A stretch of 6,226 nt of DNA from Microthrixaceae bacterium (GTDB taxonomy: Bacteria > Actinomycetota > Acidimicrobiia > Acidimicrobiales > Acidimicrobilacustridaceae), in NCBI GenBank assembly GCA_023264915.1, contig JAHFUU010000169.1, forward strand, positions 1 to 6,226. Reading direction: 5' to 3'. Position 1 is the first letter of the stretch, and each line of letters begins with the position of its first letter. The notes under the pieces are model-generated. The model was not told where the DNA came from and did no database searches. It saw only the letters and a list, made by a program, of their open reading frames with translations. A program made the position numbers and the translations under genes. Shown in pieces: positions 1 to 5,729 of this stretch.

Positions 1-53
1 CGCCGCCCGACAACGTGACTTGACAGACTCGGATCCGACAGGAGGACGAGGCC
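1..53 (+). other. Leader of the GNAT gene; possible tail of an upstream gene
   Basis: All three forward frames that enter from the left edge close quickly, with stops at 16-18, 21-23 and 62-64. An upstream gene could therefore end here, and the last of these frames would overlap the GNAT start. Too little is visible to say which, if any, is coding. A ribosome binding site (AGGAGGA, 40-46) precedes the GTG at 54. There is no convincing promoter, so the downstream genes may be transcribed from further upstream. Confidence 0.3.
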
Positions 54-746
54 GTGGTCCCTGACAGAGTCGACCCCGAGCAGAACCCGTCCCGTTCAAC
101 GCTTTCGCCCGGCGACCAGGTGTGCTCCGCGCCACTCGACGGCTTGCGGGTGCGGCTTCGGCCAATCCACCCCCAGGACTACCCGGCACTCTTCAAGATC
201 GAGACGGGCCTGTTTCTCGGTTCGCGGTGGCGCCACCGCGGGACAACGCCCAGTTACGAGCGATTTGTTGCGGCTCTGTTCGAGGGTGTACTTGCGCAGT
301 TCGTTGTCGTTTCAAAGGCTTCGTCGATCCCGCGAGGCTACGTCACCCTGTACAACGCCAACCTGGCGGCGGGCTGGGCTTATGTCGCGGCGACCAAGTT
401 CGACGACCACGATCACACAGGTGAAGTACTTCACGGGGCGGCACTGATGTTGGACTACGCCTTCGAGGGGTGGCCATTCCACAAGCTCTACGCCGAGGTA
501 TCGAGCTCTACGATTGGCGCCTTCCGGTCAATGATCGGGCGTGTGTTCGTTGAGGAGGGCTGCCTGACTGACCATGAGTACGGGGCTGGCCGTCGATGGG
601 ACTTACATGTATTGGCCGTCAGTCGGGCTCGCTGGTCTCAGTGGCGACCGATAGTGATCGGGCATGTCAAGGGTGAGCGATACCGACAGCTGGGTGATCG
701 GATCCTCCCGTCGAAGGAGTGGTTTCCTCATGCGCCAACTGACTGA
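54..746 (+). CDS. GNAT-family N-acyltransferase (RimJ/RimL-like)
   Basis: Predicted cytoplasmic transferase of the GCN5-related fold, moving an acyl group from acyl-CoA or possibly acyl-ACP to an amine; the substrate is unknown. The domain opens at about residue 31 with LRVRLRPIHPQDYPALFKIE, a typical first strand and helix of RimJ/RimL relatives. A central strand (GYVTLYNANL, about 95-104) is followed by a helix ending in YAFEGWPFHKLYAEV (about 135-149), where the family has its second sheet half. SSTIGAFRSMIGRVFVEEG (151-169) corresponds to the usual 'N..S.r..ek.GF' segment. The canonical RxxGxG/A acyl-CoA loop is not clear; EVLHGAA (124-130) lies at that place. The C-terminus is longer than in a minimal GNAT, with about 40 residues after the last domain strand. 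The GTG start at 54 has AGGAGGA seven bases upstream. It overlaps the ACP gene by 17 bases, implying a shared transcript and probably a shared pathway. The GNAT assignment is good; the substrate is not predictable. Confidence 0.75.
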   Translation: MVPDRVDPEQNPSRSTLSPGDQVCSAPLDGLRVRLRPIHPQDYPALFKIETGLFLGSRWRHRGTTPSYERFVAALFEGVLAQFVVVSKASSIPRGYVTLYNANLAAGWAYVAATKFDDHDHTGEVLHGAALMLDYAFEGWPFHKLYAEVSSSTIGAFRSMIGRVFVEEGCLTDHEYGAGRRWDLHVLAVSRARWSQWRPIVIGHVKGERYRQLGDRILPSKEWFPHAPTD

Positions 747-990
747 AGCTGAGTTCTGCGGATCGCTCGACCGTGAGTTCGAGGACATTCGGCCTCCGGG
801 CTCGTTCAGACCAGACAGTCGTCTGGTTGATGATCTTCAACTCGGCTCGCTTGACCTGCTTCGTCTGGTGATCTTCGTGGAGTCCCTTGCCCCCATCGAG
901 CTTCCCGAGCAGTTGGACCCTGCGGATGCGACGGTCCGTGACATGTACCATTACTACGTGACCTTGGCCCCGGGGGTGCCGGATGGCTGA
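730..990 (+). CDS. Acyl carrier protein (stand-alone, type II)
   Basis: An 86-residue carrier protein, the usual length for a free ACP/PCP. It carries acyl or aminoacyl groups on a 4'-phosphopantetheine arm in the cytoplasm. The attachment site is visible as DDLQLGSLDLLRLV, with Ser40 in LGSL in place of the more common DSL. The acidic N-terminal helix (LTEAEFCGSLDREFEDI) and the acidic segment after the serine (FVESLAPIELPEQLDP), followed by ATVRDMYHYYVTL, match helices I to IV of the fold. The ATG at 730 is preferred over upstream in-frame starts because GAAGGAG (713-719) lies ten bases before it and the carrier fold begins immediately. It starts inside the GNAT gene and its stop is overlapped by the next ATG, so translation is probably coupled on both sides. 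The partner enzymes (ligase, ketosynthase, NRPS or FkbH-like) must be upstream, outside the window. The ACP call is firm; the pathway is unknown. Confidence 0.85.
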   Translation: MRQLTEAEFCGSLDREFEDIRPPGSFRPDSRLVDDLQLGSLDLLRLVIFVESLAPIELPEQLDPADATVRDMYHYYVTLAPGVPDG

Positions 991-1120
991 GATCTCGATG
1001 GGCTTGTCAGCTGCGGGGATCCCTATCGGTTTGCGTTGGCCACTCGTCGAGCAGACCATCGGAGCCGTCGAGGGCGATCCACATCTTGAACTCGCGCATC
1101 AGACCCGCTCGCGTAGTTAG
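983..1120 (+). CDS. Small ORF of 45 codons, coupled to the ACP gene; possible gene remnant
   Basis: ATGGCTGA joins the ACP stop to this start, an 8-base overlap of the kind seen in translationally coupled pairs. The predicted peptide starts MAEISMGLSAAGIPIGLRW and ends with a basic stretch, HQTRSRS. No domain, signal peptide or membrane segment is visible and I do not recognise it. A weak purine-rich stretch (GGGGGTG, 972-978) precedes the start. Its TAG overlaps the stop codon of the convergent regulator gene by two bases, so the ORF fills exactly the gap between the two genes. It may be a real small protein acting with the ACP, the 5' stub of a longer pathway gene that was lost, or chance. 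I favour a remnant or small protein only weakly. Confidence 0.35.
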   Translation: MAEISMGLSAAGIPIGLRWPLVEQTIGAVEGDPHLELAHQTRSRS

Positions 1121-3513
1121 CCGTCGCCGGGGATGCCGGGGATGCCGGGGATGCCGGTGCTGAGGCTGGCTGCCTGGGCGGAGTGGCCGGCGCGGGCGAG
1201 CGCGGCTGACAGCGCCTCGCGCAACATGTCGTCACCGGGCTCGTGGCCGTCGCCTGATGCGCTTGCCCTGTCAGCCGCGAGGCGCGCATCGACGAGGTCC
1301 TCGCTCAACAGCCGTGAGGTCACGTCGCACCACCTCGCGTGGAGGCGGGCCCTCTCGGCGAGGACCGCTTCCTCGTAGGCGAGTTGGCGCGAGCAGAAGT
1401 CGGACCGGTAGAGGTCGAACGCGGCCACCTGGTCGTCAGTCGTGCCCTTGGAGAGATCCCAGAACATCCAGGAGTCGATGGCCCATGCTGATCCCGGCAC
1501 GAGAGCGATTCCGTCGCTGCTCCTGACGATCAGCTCGTCAGATGGCAGGTCCAGCGCCTTGCGGAGGCGGTGCAGGGTCACGTTCAGCCGGTTGCGCCCC
1601 GTGTCCATCGAGATGTCGGGCCACAACAGGTCAGCGAGACGGTCGACGGTGACCGGCTGGCGCTGCGCCACGAGCACTGCGAGAAGGCGAGCACCCGCGC
1701 CGGGCAGCTTGCAGCGAGTGGAGTGCCTTCTCACATCGAGGTCCGGGGAGAGGGCTCCGATGACGTTGGTCAGACCAGCCAGCGCCAGACCAGCCAGCGC
1801 GTCGGGGAGATCTTCGGGGTCCTGCTGGTTGGCGCTCGCGGCACGGCTCGACCGGCCCGCGGCGGTTGCCGGATCCTGCCTCGCCTCCGGCGCCCCTTGC
1901 ACTCCCGCGAGTTGGGAGGGGGCGTCGATGCCCGCATTCTGGGGGACGGTAGCGGGCGCATCGGTTGAGCCAGGTGCAAGGGTGGATCCCGCCGGGCCTG
2001 CTTCCAGAGCCCCGGGCCGTTCGGTGCCGGGCCCCGAGTCGCCCTCTCGCCGGTCAGCATCGGCCGGATCGTCGACGTCGCCGGCCACCCGGTCACCGTC
2101 GTGGATCGAAGTTGACGAGGATGCTTCGCTTGCCGCAGTCGGCGCCGGCTCGCGCACGCCAGTTCTGTGCGAAGCGGTCCCGTCATGTGGTGAGACCGTG
2201 GCGTCCCCGGTTTCGCCAGGCCCGAACGACCCGGCGGGCAGCGCCTGGACGGTCGTGAGGGCGGCGACCTGTTGATGCTCGAGGGCAGTGCCGGCAACCT
2301 GCGCCAGCAACAGCAGCGTGCTGTGGTCCTCGAGGTCGAACCCCTTTGCACGCCGCGCGGGGCGGGCTGCGCCAGGGTCACCCCGGTCGCTTGCCGGCTC
2401 CTCTGATCTCCGCCCGGCCACCACGACTGCGGTCACCTCTCCATTGGTGATCACGGGCACGGACAGCAGAGCGATCCGGCCGTCCTCGAATGGCAGCAGC
2501 GGCTCGCCTGACACGTTCCCTGATTCGGGATGGGCGATCTCAGCCGAGCGGCCCGCGATGCCCTCACCGACGGCCACCACCGCGGGTGTGACGTCACCGC
2601 TGGCTGCGACCGGTACGAGCATCGCACCGAACGCGCGGGGATCTGACCGGTCAAGCACCGACACGATTGCGAAGTCTGCGTCTGTGGTCCACGCAGCTTC
2701 CTCGGCGACGGTTGCGGCAACCGCTCCCCGGGGCCCCGCAGCAGTGATGCGCCTGGCAACGAGGAAGACGCTTTGGAGTTGCTCGGCGTGCCGGTCACCG
2801 GCCGCGGACAGGTCCCTGTCCCCGGACCGGACGAGGTTGACCATGCGGTTGGAAAGGGCCGCTTCGACAGCCAGCATCGCAACCATCAGTGCCGCCAGGG
2901 CCCACCAGTTCGGCCCAGGGTGGTCTCCGGGGAGCGGTTCTGTGCCGAGGGCGTCGAGGTCGGCGAGGAACTGGGACCGGAGGGCCTGCACCCGGGAGTT
3001 GTAGGAATCCAGCTCTCGCCGCGCGGTCTCATAGGGGGCCAGATCCTCGATGGTGGCGCCGCTCGAGCGGAACCGGTCGAGCTGGACCGCCTCCAGGGCC
3101 CCGAGCGTGGCGATCACCGCGGGCGACGGTTCATAGCCGTTGGCTCGCAGCTCGCCGAGCATCGCGGCCCCTCGCCGATCCGATGAGTCCAGCTCGGCGA
3201 GGACCGCGGGGCGGCCCCGCGCCCTCAGCTCTGAGATCTCGCTCTCGGCCCCACGCAGCCACTCGGGAATGCCCTGGGCGCCGACGGGCGACAGGGCTGC
3301 AACGGCCCGTGCCTGTTCCTCGACGAGTGCTGCGGCGTCATAGGCGTTCACGGCCACAGCGAACTGGTGCCCGTCGCGAAGGACGCGCTGGCGGCTGTCG
3401 CCCACAGCCTCCTTGGGTGGTGCAGCGACGATGGCAGCTGCAAGCGAGGCCCCGGCGACGAGCACCAGGATCATCAGCACCGAGAGCCGCCGCGCCGACC
3501 GCTGTCGCTTCAC
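1117..3513 (-). CDS. Membrane-anchored transcriptional regulator: TM - extracytoplasmic - TM - GAF - winged helix/BTAD (SARP-like)
   Basis: Predicted one-component sensor and transcription factor in the cytoplasmic membrane. Residues are counted from the longest frame, which starts at 3519. A basic N-terminus is followed by TM1 (about 11-33), a largely helical extracytoplasmic region (about 34-203), and TM2 (about 204-222, NWWALAALMVAMLAVEAAL). A GAF domain (about 245-418) has VFLVARRITAAGPRGAVAA, then GEGIAGRSAEI and a closing LLAQVAGTALEH helix. A Ser/Thr/Pro/Gly/Asp-rich linker without visible domains covers about 425-570. The OmpR/SARP-type winged helix lies at about 600-675: VTVDRLADLLWPD, then NRLNVTLHRLRKAL and an IALVPG wing. 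A shortened BTAD-like helical region (about 680-785, YRSDFCSRQLAYEEAVLAERARL) precedes an Ile-Pro-Gly tail. There is no kinase, receiver or NB-ARC domain. The GTG at 3513 is chosen because AGGAGG (3524-3519) sits five bases before it; the GTG at 3519 would directly touch the ribosome binding site. It is convergent with the ACP set and divergent from the lipoprotein gene. Domains are clear; target genes and signal are unknown. Confidence 0.85.
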   Translation of the reverse strand: MKRQRSARRLSVLMILVLVAGASLAAAIVAAPPKEAVGDSRQRVLRDGHQFAVAVNAYDAAALVEEQARAVAALSPVGAQGIPEWLRGAESEISELRARGRPAVLAELDSSDRRGAAMLGELRANGYEPSPAVIATLGALEAVQLDRFRSSGATIEDLAPYETARRELDSYNSRVQALRSQFLADLDALGTEPLPGDHPGPNWWALAALMVAMLAVEAALSNRMVNLVRSGDRDLSAAGDRHAEQLQSVFLVARRITAAGPRGAVAATVAEEAAWTTDADFAIVSVLDRSDPRAFGAMLVPVAASGDVTPAVVAVGEGIAGRSAEIAHPESGNVSGEPLLPFEDGRIALLSVPVITNGEVTAVVVAGRRSEEPASDRGDPGAARPARRAKGFDLEDHSTLLLLAQVAGTALEHQQVAALTTVQALPAGSFGPGETGDATVSPHDGTASHRTGVREPAPTAASEASSSTSIHDGDRVAGDVDDPADADRREGDSGPGTERPGALEAGPAGSTLAPGSTDAPATVPQNAGIDAPSQLAGVQGAPEARQDPATAAGRSSRAASANQQDPEDLPDALAGLALAGLTNVIGALSPDLDVRRHSTRCKLPGAGARLLAVLVAQRQPVTVDRLADLLWPDISMDTGRNRLNVTLHRLRKALDLPSDELIVRSSDGIALVPGSAWAIDSWMFWDLSKGTTDDQVAAFDLYRSDFCSRQLAYEEAVLAERARLHARWCDVTSRLLSEDLVDARLAADRASASGDGHEPGDDMLREALSAALARAGHSAQAASLSTGIPGIPGIPGDG
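1126..1157. repeat. Perfect 9-bp tandem repeat (three units plus five bases)
   Basis: The unit GCCGGGGAT occurs at 1126-1134, 1135-1143 and 1144-1152, followed by GCCGG at 1153-1157. On the minus strand it encodes the Ile-Pro-Gly triplets at the extreme C-terminus of the regulator. The plus strand carries three GGGG runs and a GG at regular five-base spacing. The repeat is in frame, so copy number can change without breaking the gene. Confidence 0.95.
1771..1800. repeat. Perfect 15-bp tandem duplication in the regulator gene
   Basis: CAGACCAGCCAGCGC is present at 1771-1785 and again at 1786-1800. On the minus strand it encodes the doubled LAGLA motif in ALAGLALAGL, just before the winged-helix domain. 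It is in frame and adds five residues to the junction between the disordered linker and the DNA-binding domain. Confidence 0.9.
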
Positions 3514-3518
3514 CGGCA

Positions 3519-3524
3519 CCTCCT
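3519..3524 (-). promoter_or_regulatory. Ribosome binding site deciding the regulator start
   Basis: AGGAGG on the minus strand is followed by TGCCG and then GTG AAG. The five-base spacer supports initiation at 3513. The alternative GTG at 3519 uses the last G of the site itself as its first base and is unlikely to be used. Confidence 0.7.
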
Positions 3525-3751
3525 CTCGTCTGAGCCCAGTGGTTGAGCGTCGCCCCTTCTCATCGGCGCCCGGTGCGGAGCCATGAGCCAGCGGCGGTCG
3601 GCCTTGGCTGCACCACTGCCGCCGTGACCGAGACGCGAACCGCCATCAGGGTCGCAACCTCCCGCTCCGGGCAGCCCTGGCAGGTCGCGCCTGCCAGCAC
3701 CCCCGAGAGATCAGCGCCATGGTTGGCGGCAACGTCCTCTCGCCTCGATCC

Positions 3752-3780
3752 AGGTGGTGCCGTCGGGCATGCCACCACCT
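3752..3780. promoter_or_regulatory. Inverted repeat, candidate operator
   Basis: AGGTGGTG (3752-3759) and CACCACCT (3773-3780) are perfect 8-bp arms around a 13-bp spacer, giving about two helical turns between arm centres, as for a dimeric DNA-binding protein. An alternative internal stem, TGCC/GGCA, lies in the spacer. It sits just upstream of the -10-like element, where an activator or repressor of the lipoprotein gene would bind. No T-run follows, so a terminator is unlikely. The binding protein is unknown; the divergent SARP-like regulator is the obvious candidate. Confidence 0.4.
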
Positions 3781-3798
3781 GTGACCAGGGAGGTTTCC

Positions 3799-3804
3799 TG
3801 TAAT
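3799..3804 (+). promoter_or_regulatory. Weak -10-like element for the lipoprotein gene
   Basis: TGTAAT is the only hexamer in this otherwise GC-rich spacer that resembles a -10 box. No good -35 lies at 16-18 bases; TGTGAC at 3780-3785 is only 13 bases away. If it is used, the transcript would begin near 3810 and carry a leader of about 115 nucleotides. A poor -35 with an adjacent inverted repeat would fit an activator-dependent promoter. This is a guess from composition. Confidence 0.2.
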
Positions 3805-3824
3805 TGGGCCAGCCGACGTTGGGC

Positions 3825-3879
3825 GGTCCGCCAAGAGCCAGGGCCTGGTAATCGCCCCGAAAGGGCCGGGTAACGGACC
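3825..3879 (+). promoter_or_regulatory. Possible structured leader RNA (three-way junction) before the lipoprotein gene
   Basis: A closing stem GGTCCG (3825-3830) with CGGACC (3874-3879) encloses two hairpins. The first is CCAG/CTGG around a GGC loop (3838-3848). The second is CCC/GGG capped by a GAAA tetraloop and extended by a CG/CG pair past one mismatch (about 3853-3868). A competing pairing joins TTGGGCGG (3819-3826) to CCGCCAA (3892-3898) with one bulged G and would break the closing stem close to the ribosome binding site. It matches no riboswitch class I can name. In DNA this GC-rich, chance pairing is a real possibility. Confidence 0.3.
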
Positions 3880-3911
3880 AGATGTTGACTCCCGCCAAGA
3901 CCAACCTCCCC

Positions 3912-3919
3912 AGAAGGAG
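3912..3919 (+). promoter_or_regulatory. Ribosome binding site of the lipoprotein gene
   Basis: AGAAGGAG lies six bases before the ATG at 3926. It fixes the start despite the unusually long n-region of the signal peptide that follows. Confidence 0.75.
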
Positions 3920-3925
3920 CCAGCC

Positions 3926-5668
3926 ATGAAGACTCTCCGCCCCATCTCGAAGGCCCGGATCTCGAAGGCCCGGATCTCGCCACAGCGGCTCAGATCCCAG
4001 TCCTGTCTTTGGGGTAGCCCCCGACGCCCCAGTCGTGCTCGGGGCGGCTGGCGGGCGGGCGGGCTGGCGCTTGCCGGCGTGGCAGCGCTCGGGGCGGCAG
4101 GTTGCACCGTCCCTGTCCCACCTGGCGGTGGTTCCACGACCACGTCGTCGACGACCACCGTCACGGCTCCGCCCCCGACGACCACCGGGGGCCGGTACGA
4201 CATCGGTGCCCCGCGCATGACGGACCTGTGGCTTGACCCCTCTGGGGGCGACGATTCCAACACCGGTTCGGATCGGTCCCACTCGATCCGAACCCTTGAC
4301 GCCGCATGGCAACGCATCCCTGCATCGGCTCCGAGTGCTGCACAGGGTGGAACCCGGATCCAGGTCCTTCCAGGCACGGTTCCCTTCGACTCGATCCGGA
4401 ACAACTGGTTCGAGGGTCGGCACGGGTCAGCGGACGCACCCATCATCTTCCAGGCGGCGGACGGGCCTGGAACGGCCACCTTGGATGGGGGGATGAACAT
4501 CTTCGACGTCAGCTACCTGTACCTGATCGATCTCAGCTTCCCCGCAGGCGGGGGTCATCCGGCGGCAACTGACACCGTGGTGCATGTCGAGCGCGGTGAT
4601 CACATCCTGATCCGGCGCAGCACGCTCACTGGGGACAGGGGCGAGGCTGCCGGCATGAAGGAGAGCCTGAAGGTGAACCAGTCACGCAATATCTACGTCG
4701 AGGACTCCGACATCTCTGGCGGTTGGGACAACCCCCTCGACTGGGTGGGTGTTCAGTACGGCCACATCGTCGCCAACCGCGTCCACCATGGCGGCGACTG
4801 GTGCGCGTACGTCAAGGGCGGCTCTGCGCACGTCAGGGTCGAGGCAAACGAGCTGTCTGACTGCGGCACAGGCGGCTTCACCGCCGGGCAGGGAACGGGG
4901 TTCGAGTACATGCAAGCACCGTGGCTGCACTATGAGGCCTACGGCGTCGAGTTCGTCAACAACGTCGTGCACGACGTGGAGGGAGCGGCGTTCGGAACCA
5001 ACGGTGGCTACAACATCTTGTTCGCCTACAACACGGCCTACCGGGTGGGGGCACGCAGCCACGTGATCGAGGTGGCCCACGGCGGGCATGGCTGCGACGG
5101 CGAGATCGCCCTGTGCTCTGAGCACAACCGACAGGGTGGGTGGGGACCCGACGGTGCCGGCGAAGAGCAGCCGGTCGTTCCGTCAAGGCACGTTGCCATC
5201 TACAACAACCTCTTCTTGAACCCGGCCGGGACCCAGAGCCAGTGGCAGCACTTCTTCGTGGATGGCCCGAACCCGGTGCCGCCGGGTTGGAACCTGACCG
5301 GGCCCTCACGGGTCGACGAGGATCTGCGGATCAGGGGCAACGTCATATGGAACGGTCCCGCCGATCTGCCCCTCGGCGTCGAGGACTCCGAGGCGTGCAC
5401 CAGCGCGAACCCGACCTGCAACGTCGACCAGCTGCGTCGCGACAACGCCATCAACACCGTCGAGCCCAGGCTCGTCGACCCTGCCAGAGGCGACTTCCGG
5501 CTCGCGGCACCGATCGTCGCACCGACTGCCACGGTGCCACCGGTTGACTGGTCCGACGCCCCGACCCGTCCCGACGTCCGCTCGATGCCCTACACATGGA
5601 GCGACGCCGTGAACCACACCCGCGATGGAGCACCTCGAAACCTCCCGGGGGCTCCTGGTGCGTACTGA
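3926..5668 (+). CDS. Secreted lipoprotein with right-handed parallel beta-helix (pectate-lyase-like) fold
   Basis: A 580-residue exported protein. The signal peptide has a long basic n-region (1-44), a hydrophobic core (GGLALAGVAALGAAG) and a lipobox-like AAGC, placing lipid-bearing Cys60 at the mature N-terminus. An Arg pair (SPRRPSR, 31-37) leaves Tat export possible. A Thr/Ser/Pro linker (63-88) spaces the domain from the membrane. LWLDPSGGDDSNTGSD and IRTLDAAWQRIP, then IQVLPGTV (101-152), form the DUF1565-like opening of many beta-helix proteins. Repeated strand turns follow: YLYLIDLSF, HILIRRSTLTG, IYVEDSDISGG, HIVANRVHHGG, VRVEANELSDCG, VEFVNNVVHDV, ILFAYNTAYRV, VAIYNNLFLN and LRIRGNVIWNG. 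Cys residues (293, 313, 390, 397, 491, 498) could form disulfides outside the cell. The family includes polysaccharide lyases, epimerases and binding proteins. I see no certain catalytic set, so an enzyme is possible but not shown. The ATG at 3926 has a good ribosome binding site. Transcription probably ends at the hairpins after 5696. Confidence 0.8.
   Translation: MKTLRPISKARISKARISPQRLRSQSCLWGSPRRPSRARGGWRAGGLALAGVAALGAAGCTVPVPPGGGSTTTSSTTTVTAPPPTTTGGRYDIGAPRMTDLWLDPSGGDDSNTGSDRSHSIRTLDAAWQRIPASAPSAAQGGTRIQVLPGTVPFDSIRNNWFEGRHGSADAPIIFQAADGPGTATLDGGMNIFDVSYLYLIDLSFPAGGGHPAATDTVVHVERGDHILIRRSTLTGDRGEAAGMKESLKVNQSRNIYVEDSDISGGWDNPLDWVGVQYGHIVANRVHHGGDWCAYVKGGSAHVRVEANELSDCGTGGFTAGQGTGFEYMQAPWLHYEAYGVEFVNNVVHDVEGAAFGTNGGYNILFAYNTAYRVGARSHVIEVAHGGHGCDGEIALCSEHNRQGGWGPDGAGEEQPVVPSRHVAIYNNLFLNPAGTQSQWQHFFVDGPNPVPPGWNLTGPSRVDEDLRIRGNVIWNGPADLPLGVEDSEACTSANPTCNVDQLRRDNAINTVEPRLVDPARGDFRLAAPIVAPTATVPPVDWSDAPTRPDVRSMPYTWSDAVNHTRDGAPRNLPGAPGAY
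3944..3979. repeat. 15-bp tandem duplication in the signal-peptide region
   Basis: ATCTCGAAGGCCCGG occurs at 3944-3958 and 3959-3973, followed by ATCTCG (3974-3979). It encodes ISKARISKARIS, doubling a basic segment of the n-region. The reading frame is kept. It explains part of the extra length ahead of the hydrophobic core. Confidence 0.95.
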
Positions 5669-5695
5669 CTGAAGGCTCTCCGAGCCTGGCACCGA

Positions 5696-5729
5696 GCGTG
5701 CTCGCCGCTTCACCACGCGGCGAGCACGC
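5696..5729. terminator. Perfect 13-bp hairpin, probable bidirectional terminator
   Basis: GCGTGCTCGCCGC (5696-5708) and GCGGCGAGCACGC (5717-5729) pair completely around an 8-base loop. It lies 27 bases after the stop of the lipoprotein gene and 50 bases from the stop of the convergent hydrolase gene. There is no T-run on either strand, which is usual for strong hairpins at the ends of genes in high-GC actinobacteria. It probably serves both genes. Confidence 0.7.

Larger units (their letters stand above)
3514..3925. other. Divergent intergenic region between regulator and lipoprotein genes
   Basis: About 410 bases with no supportable gene. Open frames here lack ribosome binding sites and encode low-complexity Arg/Pro/Ala-rich shadows. 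The half near the regulator (3530-3750) shows no clear promoter or repeat by eye. The half near the lipoprotein gene holds an inverted repeat (3752-3780), the only AT-rich -10-like element (around 3799-3806), a potential folded leader (3825-3879) and a ribosome binding site (3912-3919). Both genes must start transcription here. Confidence 0.7.

Noticed and set aside
20..25. TTGACA as a -35 box for the GNAT gene
   Set aside because: At 17 bp spacing the -10 position falls on the ribosome binding site with no TANNNT sequence, so it cannot serve the gene at 54.
1442..2275. Long plus-strand open frame of 277 codons inside the regulator region
   Set aside because: Low-complexity Arg/Ser/Ala-rich translation, antisense to a gene with clear domains; a high-GC shadow frame.
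2250..2800. Histidine kinase assignment for the regulator because of TM-TM-GAF layout
   Set aside because: No H-box, N-box or G-box is present; the GAF is followed by a disordered linker and a winged helix.
3543..3803. 86-codon plus-strand frame in the intergenic region
   Set aside because: TTG start without a ribosome binding site, compositionally biased translation, no similarity I recognise.
3801..3880. c-di-GMP-I riboswitch
   Set aside because: The conserved core around the first hairpin and the GACGCAAAGCC segment are missing, and the GAAA loop is in the wrong stem; only loose resemblance in the 3' half.
3885..3890. TTGACT as a -35 box for the lipoprotein gene
   Set aside because: The matching -10 position (about 3908-3913) is not AT-rich and overlaps the ribosome binding site.
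3560..4500. Two long minus-strand frames (3560-4423 and 3646-4500) across the intergenic region and lipoprotein start
   Set aside because: No recognisable domain, no ribosome binding site, and both run through the intergenic region and antisense to the signal peptide of a supported gene.
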